The position numbers were made by a program, and so were the translations under genes. Under the pieces are notes generated by a model. That model saw only the letters and a list, made by a program, of their open reading frames with translations. It was not told where the DNA came from and did not search any database. From Oikopleura dioica (lineage: Eukaryota; Chordata; Appendicularia; Copelata; Oikopleuridae), in NCBI GenBank assembly GCA_907165135.1, contig OU015568.1:256501-320500 (forward strand): a DNA stretch of 64,000 nt, written 5' to 3'. Shown here one piece after another: positions 52,520 through 63,953 of the stretch. Position 1 is the first letter of the stretch. Each line of letters opens with the position of its first letter.

Positions 52520-55500
52520 TCATTGAGGAGCGATGACGACGAGCAGCATCGGCAAGTGATGAACCATTTCGAGGAAGCGCGGCGCCAAGCGACGGAGAGT
52601 GTTGGTAGTGAACTCGCAAGGAGGGAAAATGTGCAAAATGTGAGAGCTGCGTCCGCCGGCGACGTTGACGATTCCGGCCGAGCGCTTCTCGGTCAAGTAC
52701 TCGATGAACTTTTTCCGCAGTGCCTCGGTTTGCAAATGTACGTCGCGTTCGTCAGTGCCGCATGGAAGGGCGACCATTGTACAGCAAGTGGAACTCTTTT
52801 CGATTTGTTCAGCCACTTTTTCCAGCTAAAAATGGGTATAAAAATCATTGATCCTCCAATCTGGGACGAGAAACCTCTGAATAAAACCTGAGTCAGATTC
52901 CTGTTTGATAATAAGCCCTCAAACCCCAGCTCAGGTTTTTACACAGGTTCCAAAACCTCGGCTTCTTTAAAAAGAAGCCGGATAACGCCTTCACCGGAAT
53001 ATAATTTCTAAACTAACCTGGTTGGGTTCAAGCCGCATTCTTTGAACAATCTTGAGCGTCCCCATTCGGTTCTGCTGTGCCTGACCAGTTGCATCTCTGT
53101 CTCGTGGCAGAAATTCCATCGGAACGTCTGCGTTTCCATGAATCAAATTAAGATGAACGGTGGCTGTGTCGTTCTTGATATTCAAATATCCTTGCCAGAG
53201 CAATTTATGACTAGTATTTCTTGTGAGTAACCTGTTTCGATTTAAGAAGAAAATTTACCGTTCAAGAAGTTGCGCACGATCGTTGACAGAAAGCGGTCTC
53301 ATAGATTGCTGCGGCTGTTGGGAAATAAAGGGTGGCATTGGTAGCCGTTGGCCCGCCTGCACATGCACTGTTTGCTCTGGAACGCGGCTGACAGGGACGC
53401 GAGAAGCTCCACCTGTCGAGTAGGAGAGAATTTGCGGCTGAGGCGGAGGCTTTTCTGCTTCTTCCGATTTCTTCTCCGTCTTAACGGGCTCTGGCTTTTG
53501 CACCGGCTGGGAAAGAATATGAGCTGGGAAATGACTTGCGATAAAGATACCTTTTGAGCAACATAACCCGAGTGCGCAGATGGTGGGAGGTTCACGAGCA
53601 CTAGAATAGAAAGTTCAAGAGGCATAAGAGGAACTTTAATTTACCTTGACGCCCTTGGCCAATGGGTTGATACATTCTAACAGTTCCAAATGACTGCGGC
53701 GCGATGAAGTTCGATACGACTTGAGCGGTCTTTTGGCCTTGCCCAACCTGCTGTGCGTTGATGACTGTGCCGGATTGCATCGCCACTGGTCGCTGGATAA
53801 TGACCTGCTGAGAGGCAGAAGAGCTTGTGGTCATTCTCGGGCCAGTAATGATCTGCGCTTGAGTAGTCAGCGGCATGTTTGGACGAAGCGTTCCCTGTGG
53901 AAGAGAAGCAGGAGTGCTTGGTGTCAAGATAACTGGCCGGGGAACCTTAAAAGGATGAGAGTCAGGGAAAATAAACGGAGAATGAGTACCATGACAGCAG
54001 TAAGTCGAGGAGAGAGGGCAGTTGGTTGAATCGTCTGAATCGTCGGCTGCTGAATGGTCATGATTCCCGTCGGCTTCTGAGTCGGATGAAGCGTCGTAGA
54101 AGCACCCGCTAATCTGATCGGCCCAGGAGTGTACCGCTTCGAAGCAGGCGGAACAATCGTCTCCAGCTAAAGAAGCAAGATATCAGGTAAATCCAGGTAA
54201 GAAAAGGGTACCTTTGAGTTGTTGGGAAGTTGAATTTGAACAGGGGTCGAAAAGCCGGAGTTGGAAGCGTTGCTGATTTCGCTGGTTCCAGAAGCAGTTG
54301 AAAGTTTTCTCTCTACTCTTTCTAACAAATCCGACTTGATAAGCTCTGACTGGCTGTGTCTTCGATCCGGGAGTGATACTGAATGATGAATATTAGTTTC
54401 TCCTGCTTTACAAGCACGATTGTAAGAGCTCAATCGCGCGCTTTCAAAATATATTCCGATTGCTCATGTTTCTGATTGCTCAAGTCTATCTACCTTTGAC
54501 GGGAGAACTAAGTTTTGGAGCAGCTTGATTTGCTCTGAAGGGAGATGTATTTCTTTCTTGAGGTTTCGCTTCAATTTTAACTTTAGGTTCATCAATGACA
54601 GGAGCAGCAGTCGTGACTGGAGCCGGTGGAGCAACAACAGATGGTTCTGGCAGTTGTTGAGGTTCAGCCTTTATTTCAGTTTTCTTGACTGGTTCCGGAG
54701 CTGCTTCAGATTTAAAAGATGGTCGACGTTCTTGTAATTTGAAACGTTTTCTAAAAAGGTTTTCGGGAAGATCAGCTGGAGCTGGACTAAACAGCGGCTC
54801 GCTCTTCTTCGTTGGAGTCTCTGGCTGAGCTGGCTTGGGGATGACAACGAGGTTTTCTTTGATTTCGGTAGCTTTTTGGTCGTCTCTGACGACTTTGGCC
54901 GGCGGTAACTTGGGCTCAAACGGCTTCTCAGGCGAGATGACAGTTTCCGCTTTCTTTTCGGCGCTTCGTAGTCTTCCTCCAGCCCCGCAAGGGCCGCGTC
55001 TAGCTCTGCGTTCCTGTCACAGTCATCCTTCGGATCCGATTTTTGATCTTCCTCGGTTTCTTTCGCCTCGTTCTTGTCTTCGAAAGAGAGGTTTTTCACC
55101 GCATCGTTGACGATCGCGTTTCCTTCGTCGTCATTTTCCGGAACGCTGGCTCTTCGATACTTGCCAGATTTTTTCTTGCTCGAGCCGGACTTTGTCTTGC
55201 GTCGCATCATATCTTCCATGCGTTCTCGAACAGACTGATTCGTCTTGTCGACTTCGTGGATGTCCAGCGGCTCAGATGATGGCTTCGGTGAGAGGATTTC
55301 ACTAGTCGGAGAGCTAGAATGTGCGGCGGATTCTTGTGAAGAAGCGGAGATCTTGCGACTTGGCGAGGCGCTTGTTTGTTTCTTTTCTTTGTGCTTTCGT
55401 TCTGCTCCTTCGACGTCAGAGCTGGTCTTACGGCTCTTTTTGCGCTCTCTGCTTCGCTCTTTCTTTTCCTTTTTGTGCTCTTTTTCGCTCTTGGTGGAGG

Positions 55501-58500
55501 CGCGTCGCTCTGATCCGTGTTGCATCATCTTGAGTTTTTCACTCTCGTTTTCGACATCTTCTAGTTCTATTTTGACCATTTCTCCGTTGACAGAAGAGTC
55601 TTCCATCGGCTCGGTTTTCGAGGTTCCAGTGTCAGTTCCGTTGTTCGAAGCGGATGGGAATGGCTCTTCTTTAGGAAGAAACAATTCCTGTTCCATCTTC
55701 TCCGCTGGGATCTCCGTATTGTTTTGAACAGGCTGTTGGACGCCGATACCAAGGACTTCATTAACAGCGGCGGATAAGTGCTCGAGATCAGTTTGAATCG
55801 AGCTGTTCCAGTCCTGGTAGAAGTCGAAAACGCCTAAAAAAAGATAAAAACCAACCCGTTTTCAACGATTTCTCACCTGGTTTATCGACAAATGGCGACT
55901 CTGTCGTGACATCTGCACTCATCCAAGGTGATTTCTCAATCCTCTTCCTGTCCTCTTCGAAGATGTCCCAACGCTTGACATTCGAGTCGATCAAGAACTC
56001 CTCGGGCTTGATGATTCGCTGCAGGTAAGTTTGAACTTTCGCCTGTTCCATCACGCCGCTTCCGGAAGTGTTTTTCTTGGTGATGCGAGCCCCGAACGGA
56101 AGCTTTCTAGTTTCCCCAGAGCTGCCCGAAGCGTCAGCGTACTCTCGATGGGGCGTTGGAGTCCCTAGAAAGTGAGTTTAACGGCAGTTGATGGTGGGAT
56201 AGTTACATGTGTTGTTGCATTCGAAGAGGTGCTCCAGGGACGGGTTTTCGCGTGGGGGCGTTTTTTGCAGAACTAGAATCGAGTTTTTATACCCGTTGGA
56301 TAATTTTCAAGTTACCTGGAATGTAGGGCTCGTCTGCCTCCGGAAGATGCTCAGCCTCCTGCCTTACTTCACTCAGCAGCTGCAAGATCTCCTTCCGGAA
56401 GTCGTCGTAGTCTTCATCGCCAATAGCTCGCATCGGGTCCTCCAAGAACTTTTTCTTTGGCCCAGCTCGCAGCAAAAATGACTTCTTCGGATTGGCAGGC
56501 TGTGCTTGCGGCTTTTTCTTCGCCTCTTGAAGCTCTTTTTTCTTTTGCTCTTCTTTTCGCTTTCTGGCTTCTTTTTCCTGCATTTCTGCTGCTGCGTTGC
56601 TGCTGTGTGAATTGCCATTTTGAAGAGAGGTGTTTGCCTTTTGGGCCATTCTAAAATAAAAATATATTCTATAGAATCTTATTAAATAAAGGTCATCATC
56701 ATACTTTGAGAACTTGCGCTTTCTCGGATCTTTTAGTTTGAACATTTCGTTTTTTAAGTTTTTCTTTTTCTTTTTTAGAGTGAATTAAATTAGGTTTAGT
56801 GTTCCAAAAACCGGCTTATTATGTTGCCTTAATTTTTTTATATATTGCCTAATTAACTTATCCATTCTCATTAAATCCGTCATCAATTACGGTTGAGTGA
56901 TTGAGATTGACGTAAGATTAAATTGTCGGGAATATTCCTATAGCTATTCGAAAACTTACTGTTTCTTTTTGCCATGTTTTCCCATCGCCGCACCAGAATA
57001 TCCACTGGTCGGCACTTGTTGCTGTGGATTGCTGCGCTTCGGGCTCATCAAAGTTTCCTCCCTCGGCTTTTCCCGTGAGCTAGAAAGAACTGGGGAAGTC
57101 TGAGCATGATCTTGCCCAGGCTTCTTTGGCTTCTGAGCCGGAGTACTCGCGCTTGCTGGAACTGGAAGCACTGGAAGCACAATCGGCGCACTTTTCTTAC
57201 TCGTCAGAGCCGCGTGTTTTAGTTTTTCTTCTTCATCTTGATTAGATGTAGCGTTCGAATCCTCATCCTGAAAGTTTGATTAGTTAACAATCGAAAATAG
57301 TTTTGAAATAACCTTCAACTGGCGTCTGTCCAAGAGCTTCTTGACAGAAGTATCATCTGCAACTTTATGCGTTTTGACCGGCGAAGTCGGACGGGAAGTA
57401 TTCTTCTTTGCGCCGAGCATTTCGTCGAGTACTTTTTGTGATGGCAGCGGTAGCTTGTGTGGGACGGCGAGCTCGATCGGCTTGTTACTCTTGGTGACGA
57501 CGACGTTTCCTGTGGCAGTGGTGGAAGTGACTCTTTTGGATTCGGATTGGATGGCTTCTCCTCTTTCCGTGTTTTTGAAGTGATCATTGTCGATTGTTAC
57601 TTTAGGATTGTAGGAACCGGCACCGGCAGTTGCGCTGGCCGAAGAGTCGAACGGCGGTTTGTTGTGTTTTGTTTGAATTTCCTGGGAAATGTTCTTACGC
57701 ATTTGCTCCAACTGAGCCTCGGACAAGTCCATCATTCTTTTCCTACTCGATGAGCGATCCGTCGACGTCGATCTATCTGAGGAACTGTCGCTCGTGCTCG
57801 TTTTCGATTCACTGCGTCCCCGACGCTCGCGGTACTTCTTCCTTTCTCTGCTGGAGCGCTTTTTCTTTCGCTCGTAGCGCGATTTCTTCGACTTCTTCAT
57901 CTTCTTTCTGCTTCTGCCGCTATCGGGCGAGCGTGAACGCGAACGGGAATAGGAAGAAGACGATGTGGATGACGATCCGCGTCGCCGATCGCCTCTTCTT
58001 CCTCGCGGGCTTTGTGGGGAATGAACTCTTCCGAACGAGACGGTCCCTTTTGACTTCTTTCTTCTCGGCGAATCCCGACCACGGGAGCGGGAACGCGATC
58101 TCTTTGAACGGTAACGCTCTCTGGAACGAGAACGTGAGTCACGTGACCTGTATCGCTTTCGCTCCGCCGAGTTGTCTCGATCGATTCGCTCCGAGAGCTT
58201 TGTGTACTTGCGGTACTCGTAGTCGCTCCCAATCATTCGGAACTCGTCGTCTTCTTGCGCTTTTTTCAACTTGGCGATGATATCTCCCCAGTGGTTGATG
58301 ATTTCCGAGCGGGAAAGGACGTTATTCTTGTGCATATCATCAGTTACGGATTGAACTAGCTCTTCGGAAGCAAAGTCGCAGGACCAGCGGGAATTCGTCA
58401 ATTTTCGACGGTTTTCTTTGAACTCGATGTAGGCTTTGTTGGACCCAACTACGTCCGAATACGCGACAAGAATTTGGCTCTGCTTGGGACTACGTCTATT

Positions 58501-60212
58501 CTAGAGTTCAATGAGAGTTTTTTCGGCATTCAGCTATTAAGGGAGCAAAGAAGTCCTTATAACAGCTAAAATTAAAGCTTTGATGAACCCTTGCCTGTCT
58601 AGAATCAAGCTTCTCACAGTGCCAAACTGTTCAAAAACTCGTCTGAAGAACTGCTCCCCATATTCTGGATCAATATCGTGACCTCGATGCGGCAATGAGC
58701 CAGAGAACCAAAGCACTTGGCTCTTAATGCTTCTGGCGTAGCAAGTCGCGACGATGTTTTTTCCTAGTTTTTCTCGTTGCATGCGATGGACAGCAAGTCT
58801 GGCGTCGTCCAGCTTGGCGAATTGAACGAAGGCGTAGCGAGTTACTCCGTTGATCTTTTTCAAGTCGATTTTCAGGATTTTGCCGTATTTGAAGAACTGG
58901 CGCTTCAGGTCTTCGTAAGTTGTCACTTTTTCCAAGTTTCCGATGAAGAGAGTTCGGGAGGAGAAGAACGGGAATTCGCTATAATATCGTTAGACTCTAA
59001 CGGTTAGAGGTGGGTGAGATAAGAAGGGGTTTAAATTTCTTGGAAAGACAACTTTTTCATTGTTTTTTTCGAAAAAAATAAAAATCTGGTTCGTTGATTT
59101 GAATAAAAAATTTTGATCCCAATAAATAGTCCAATAACGTCCAATAAATCCAATAGAAACCCCCTAAAAAGTGGCCCCAAAATTTACCCAAAATGCCCAA
59201 ATTCGGACTTTATTTCGTAATTTGTGACGTCATAAAGTCAAAATTTTTAGGTCAAACCTAGCTAAGTCGACTCAGAATTTTCTGCTCTTTCTTCTGAGCA
59301 TGAAAAAATTTTTTACGAAAATTTGCCTCAAGTGAAGATTTTTAATTTCATCTTTTATGAACCTAAAATTAATTAAAGTTTTCTGAAATGGAGAAACCAT
59401 AATGAAAAATCATACTCGACAAATATAATTTTATATGTATTCGAAGAATCAGAGCGGGCAAATGATAGACAGCAATGAGTATCTGATACTATCGAAGTTC
59501 TGACAAGCTACTAGAAGGCTCGATATGGAAAACGTATCGACTCCTTTTGGAAGCTATCAGATTTCGAGTTTTGATGAGCAAACGCGCAGTCTGATGCAAA
59601 AAAGCCATTTTACCGGATAATTACCCGGGATAAAGCCTGATTTCGAAGACAATTGTTCGATGTTTGATGCAAAGAACGCGCATTTAAATCTGTTAAAGTT
59701 TTACTCTCGTAAAAAAAGCTATTTCACGAAAAGTAACCCAAAATCCTGAAAAAACTCGTTGTTCAACCGACATTTCGATGCTTTTCCAACCATCTTTATA
59801 CTGCAACTTACTGTCTATCACTTTCGGACGAATCATAAACGTCCAAAATCGCATTGAAAAGGTATCTTCCATCAGTGGCTTCGCAAGCTCTTCTGACTTC
59901 TCTTTTCTCGCTCAAGAAAACCACCGCCACTCGGTTGTCTTCTTTGTCGTCCAAAATCACATTCTTGACAGTTCCATACTTCTTGTACTCATTTCTGATG
60001 TGTTCTTTCAGCGTTTGATGCTTGTGCCGTTTCGAAAGATTCAAAAGGGTGCAGGTAAATCGCGCTTGACGGCGATTCTGGCTATCCGAATCGTCCGAAT
60101 ACGGGTCCAGCTGCTGGGAATCTGGTTCATCGCTAGAATACTTAGATTTAGAGCAATTTCGCGGCGGATATGGCTTTTTAAAATTTGCGCGAACAAAATT
60201 GCGCTCCTTCAT
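52520..60212 (-). CDS. spen: SPEN-family RNA-binding transcriptional corepressor
   Basis: Fifteen exons, from 59812-60212 to 52520-52825, total 1,926 codons with one corrected base. Three RRM domains lie at the N-terminus: FTCTLLNLSKRHKHQTLKEH at about residue 50, TLFIGNLEKVTTYEDL at about 140, and VLWFSGSLPHRGHDIDPEYG at about 220. An Arg/Ser-rich stretch follows, then long Lys/Glu-rich and Pro/Gln-rich disordered regions. The SPOC domain ends the protein (LLWQGYLNIKND, then SHILHIFPPCEFTTN and LLVVIAPQ). RRM plus SPOC is diagnostic. SPEN proteins bind RNA and recruit NCoR/HDAC repression. Vertebrate SPEN is about 3,660 residues, so this copy has a shorter middle. In exon 54494-55833 the run TTTT at 54955-54958 should be five bases; adding one joins EEDYEAPK to KAETVISPEKPFEP. 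Intron 58501-58590 needs a GG donor; the others are GT-AG. Confidence 0.9.
52857..52962. repeat. CTGACTCAGG-family MITE in a spen intron
   Basis: GGGACGAGAAACCTCTGAATAA with AACCTGAGTCAGATT; the right part is AACCCCAGCTCAGGTTTTTACACAGGTTCC. It lies in the intron between the last two spen exons (52826-53017), which splits the SPOC domain and keeps GT-AG sites. Confidence 0.7.
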
Positions 60213-61532
60213 TATAAAAAACCAATTTTTGACGAAAAAGAGTATTTTCTAAAGAAATAAACAAAATGAAACGAATAATTCAAGAGATTTTTCGCGAAAG
60301 AAAGTGCAAAATTCAACTCAACTCATCTGATCATGAGAAAGTGCGATTATTCCAGGAAAAAAAGAATCATCTTTCTTCATGACTTCCGGGCTTTGTAAAA
60401 AAGGGGGCAATTCTAACGGGAAAATCCTCCGAAATGGTGCCAACTTAACGTTTTTGATGTTTTCTCAACGATTTGTACTGAAAACTCCGCTATATTGGGG
60501 ACATTTCAGAGGATTTTGCCCTTTAAAATGGTCCCTTCTTGAAAAATCAGGAAGAAAAATTAAATAAAATGAAGAAAAATGCATTTTTTCCTATTATGAA
60601 ATTGTTTACAATATTTTTTTTCTTACCTTTCTGCGTCGCTCATTTCTTAGTTCTTATTTTCATAAATTCTTTTCTTCGAATATTTTTCCTCTTATTTTCT
60701 AATCCTCTTCTTTCATTGCCAATTTTCGCTGAGTAGTAATTTCGTTGAGAAAGCAAATTTTGGCGGAAGAAAAGAATCGCCCCACGACTGGTCAGATCGA
60801 AGTTCGCCTACGCCCAGGGCGCAATTATTCAATCCCTTTTTTCTTTCTAAAATTCTTGAGAAGCGAAAAGTGAGGAAAAATAAGAAGTTCAAGCGTTTTA
60901 AAAATTAGAAAAAAATTTTCGTGAATATATTTTTTAGCACTAATTTTGTGAGAAATCTGTGATTTGTGTTAATTACTGTTATTCAAGCTCGATTTTTTAT
61001 TTTGCCGAAAATTCTAAATTCGGAGAAAAAGTCCCTAGATTCTTAATTATGAGTCATAAAAGAATTGGTTCGTTCTGAGCCAGAAAGAGATTCGCCAATC
61101 TGATTCGCCGAGCTCTCAAGCTCGTGTGTTTCCACTTTTCCGACTTTTCCGAACCTGTTTCAAAATCCAGAAAAATTTTTGTTTTTCAAGAGAATGAAAA
61201 GAAACTGAAGACTCTAGTCATTTTTAGGACTCTCTAAAAGAGCGTTTTTCCTCTGTTACCTGCTGGGCAATTTGTTTAGAAAACCTGTGTCAGGTTTTGA
61301 AGAGCCTAACTGAATATCTGTGCAGCGGCTTTTCATAAACGAAGCCGCAAAGCGGCTTCAAAATTACTTGAAGGTTGATACCTTTAGCAATATCGCCTAG
61401 CCACTTAGCGGCTTCGTTTTTCAAAAAGCCGCAACGCGTCTTTTCTGTTAGGCTTCACAGAACCTGGTCTAGATAACCTTGCCCCCGTATATCTGTTTTA
61501 TAACCTGGAATTACCCTTTTCAATTATCAGAT
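60213..61532. other. Spacer with promoters, small repeats and a MITE
   Basis: Between the spen start and the RRM-protein start. No exon is convincing. A long frame at 60539-60736 is Phe/Leu-rich AT sequence and not credible. At 61262-61475, a diverged CTGACTCAGG-type element can be followed: GGGCAATTTGTTTAGAAAACC at the left, CACAGAACCTGGTCTAGATAACC at the right, and GAAGCCGCAAAGCGGCTTC hairpins inside. Transcription of both neighbouring genes must start within this spacer. Confidence 0.45.
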
Positions 61533-62102
61533 ATGTCGTACGGAGGTGACCAGGGCGGCTACGGCGGTGGTGGCGGCGGCTACGGTGGCGGAGGCGGCTA
61601 TGGCGGCGGCGGTGGAAGCTACGGCGGCGGTGGTGGCGGCTATGGCGGTGGCGGCCGAAGCTACGGAGGCGACCGTGGCGGCGGAGGATACGGTGGTGGC
61701 GGATCCTACGGCGGCGGCGGTGGTTTATCCTCTTTTCTCAGCGGCGGACGCGGTGGTGGCCGAGGCGGCTACTCTGGTGGCGGAGGAGGCGGCGGCGGCG
61801 CCCGATCGAACGGCCCTTCCGTCTTTGTCGGAAATCTCCCCTGGAGCGCGCAAGAACACGAACTCTCCGAACTTTTCAGCGCTCACGGCCAAGTCGTCAA
61901 ATTCAGAATCCTCGTTGACCGAGAAACCGGCCGATCCAGAGGTAAGACTTCTTCTTTTCTTCGAAAGTCTCACAAGCTAACTTTAGGAATGGGCTTTTGC
62001 GAGTTCGCTGAAGAGTCCTCCTGCCAAGCGGCGATCGACAGTCTCAACGGACACGACTTCAACGGCCGTCAAATTCGCGTCGACCACGCCAAGCGCAACT
62101 AG
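61533..62102 (+). CDS. Glycine-rich RNA-binding protein with one RRM
   Basis: Exons 61533-61941 and 61987-62102, with a 45-nt GT-AG intron, encode 174 residues. Residues 1-95 are a low-complexity GGYGGGG / SYGGGG region with several GGR and DRGG sites. Residues 96-174 are an RRM with RNP2 VFVGNLPW and RNP1 RGMGFCEF; the intron falls inside RNP1. Order (Gly-rich first, RRM last) is the reverse of CIRBP and plant GRPs. The start is chosen at ATG 61533, which follows TTATCAG directly, so an upstream non-coding exon or a trans-spliced leader may join there. Likely role: nuclear or cytoplasmic RNA handling, with possible phase separation through the Gly/Tyr tract. The ~150-nt sequence after the stop is Cys/Pro-codon rich but not open and is presumably 3' UTR. 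Confidence 0.9.
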   Translation: MSYGGDQGGYGGGGGGYGGGGGYGGGGGSYGGGGGGYGGGGRSYGGDRGGGGYGGGGSYGGGGGLSSFLSGGRGGGRGGYSGGGGGGGGARSNGPSVFVGNLPWSAQEHELSELFSAHGQVVKFRILVDRETGRSRGKTSSFLRKSHKLTLGMGFCEFAEESSCQAAIDSLNGHDFNGRQIRVDHAKRN

Positions 62103-62959
62103 TCTGATTCCCCTCCACTGACTCCCCTTATCACCGACTCTCTCGATCCCCCTCCCCTTGTGTTATTCAAGCGTTCATTTGATTATCTGCAATTTCAACT
62201 GCCACTGTGGTTCAAGAGCCCAATCGTACCTGTTCATACTGATGTCTGCTCCCACTCTGCCTCAGAATTTCTTATATTCGCTCTCGTACTACGCAAATAT
62301 AAACATCAAAATCCAAAGAAAAAAACCGTTTCTTCGCGCTTTCTAGCATAAAATCAACAGCAAAAGCAGGACTTGAGGATTGTATGAATTGAAAAGAAGC
62401 AATGTCTGACTCGGAAACTTGTTTAAAAAGCCTGAATCAGGGTGCTTGGAAAGCAGATTTGACAGTTTTATAGAATCGCAAAGCAAACACAAGTTTTGAC
62501 TCTGTCGAAAACTGGATGTCAATCTGGAAGGGTGAACTCTTTCAAGTCTGGACTCTAGGGTTGAGACCGCCCTTTATCTGCTTCTCGAATAAAAGCTTTT
62601 CTAGATATGCTCTTTCGAAAGTTGAGTGGGAAACCAAAACGCTCGACAAAGGCAAAACTTTTCCGAAAATTTTTCAGAAAAACGGCGCCATAAGAGTGTT
62701 ATCTGTTTGGCAAATATTGTTTAAAACAATTTATGACGGCCATCAAATGATTAATATGCCCACCCTCTGGACCAAGTGCACATCTTGAGTGAACAGCTCG
62801 GCTTCGATTTGAAAGTCAAAGACGATTACGATCAAAGCAGCTAGGACTTGAGAGAAACCCTTGGATGAGAAAAAAACGTGCGATCTGATGATTTAAATTT
62901 AATGAATTTTCATTAACGTCGATAGGTTGTATCAGAGTCAATCAGGAAAGATGAGATTT
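62103..62959. other. Intergenic stretch with a half MITE
   Basis: 3' UTR of the RRM gene, then a CTGACTCAGG-type left end at about 62407-62443 (CTCGGAAACTTGTTTAAAAA, then GCCTGAATCAGGG) without a clear right end. A 90-codon frame at 62516-62788 has no supporting splice sites or similarity. Confidence 0.4.
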
Positions 62960-63953
62960 TTAGGGTTGACAGAAGATTTTCTCTTTCTTTGGAACAAATC
63001 TCTTCTTTCGCATGAAACACCTGACGCTCTTCATATTTGGCGAGCCAGTCTCACATCTTTATGAAAATAACAAATTGAAACCTTTTCGTTGAAAAGTAAA
63101 ACTTTGAAATCATTTCCTAAATTGACATCCGAAGGGATTGCAAATTGCTCCCACGCCTTCTCCCAAGGTAATTTCGCTGTTTTCAATCGTTCCGCAAGGT
63201 GATGGTTTCTCAAGTTTACTTGGAATCTTCGCAGGAAGTGGGCGTTTTGCTGGTTTTTTGCTCGGAAATTTATGTGGCGCCTTGTTTGGAGATGAGCAAG
63301 ATATTTCCGAGTTTGGCCTGAAAGAAAGTAGAGAAATAATTTTTGGTCAAAAACTACCTCGGCCAAAATTTCGAAGTCTTTTTAATGCACTTGATGATTT
63401 TTGGTTTTGGGATTCTCCCTGCAGAGCACTCGACCTTGCACAGATTATTCGAACATCTCGCCAAAGATCCTTTTGGAAAACTGAAATGTTCCAAAACTGG
63501 TCCGCAATCCGTCAGAGGTCCAAAGGCCAGACCACTTGCTTCTTTGACAACATCTGGTGTTCCTTCAGCGATGATTAAATTAGAGAAGGACGAGAGGAAA
63601 GGTCTAGTTTCGGGCTCTTTTGGAAACAAAGGAGTCTTTGGGGGGACTTTTTTCGGAGGTTGAATTTTCGCCGAGTTGCAGTAAATCTTCGTTCTTGGGA
63701 GAGCATTCCAGCTTCCATCTTAAAACGACGACATTAAAAGATTTTAAATGAAAGACTGAGTCTCACCTTTGCAGCTGACGGACTCTGGATCACCTTCTCT
63801 AATCCCATTTGAGCATTTTAGCGAACACTTTCTATCATTCGTGCAATAATGCCTCACAGAACTACCCATTCGAAAATATTGTCGGAGAGGAGGACATTCT
63901 CCGGGAAACTGCGCTAATGAAAATGTGAAAATCAAAGAACTTAAAATCTTCAT
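62960..63953 (-). CDS. Small secreted protein with three Cys-rich (sushi-like) modules
   Basis: Four exons (63767-63953, 63358-63718, 63117-63317, 62960-63056) sum to exactly 282 codons. The signal peptide is MKILSSLIFTFSLAQ. Three modules share the layout C-x(n)-C-x(3)-C-x(8-11)-C-x(13-18)-C: CTNDRKCSLKC...C...YC, CSNNLCKVEC...C...SC and CNPFGCQFRC...C...FC. Pro/Lys-rich linkers join them. The same layout occurs in the modules of the protease-mucin protein at 18-22 kb, so the two genes belong to one family. Introns 1 and 2 are GT-AG (48 and 40 nt). The third (63057-63116, 60 nt) needs AG|GA...AG: without it the third module stops at its second cysteine pair, and with it the module is completed. 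Likely role: matrix or mucus component. Confidence 0.82.

Noticed and set aside
54671-54980. C-terminal continuation of the spen frame reading YEAPKRKRKLSS...
   Set aside because: This frame is entered only because one base is missing at 54955-54958. The other frame is open for ~160 codons, connects in phase to the next exon and has the expected Pro/Glu-rich character.
60539-60736. 65-codon Phe/Leu-rich plus-strand frame
   Set aside because: It consists of AT-rich sequence with TTT/CTT runs, no splice partners and no signal cleavage context. Chance is the better explanation.
62516-62788. 90-codon plus-strand frame
   Set aside because: No domain, no splice support and an isolated position in spacer sequence.
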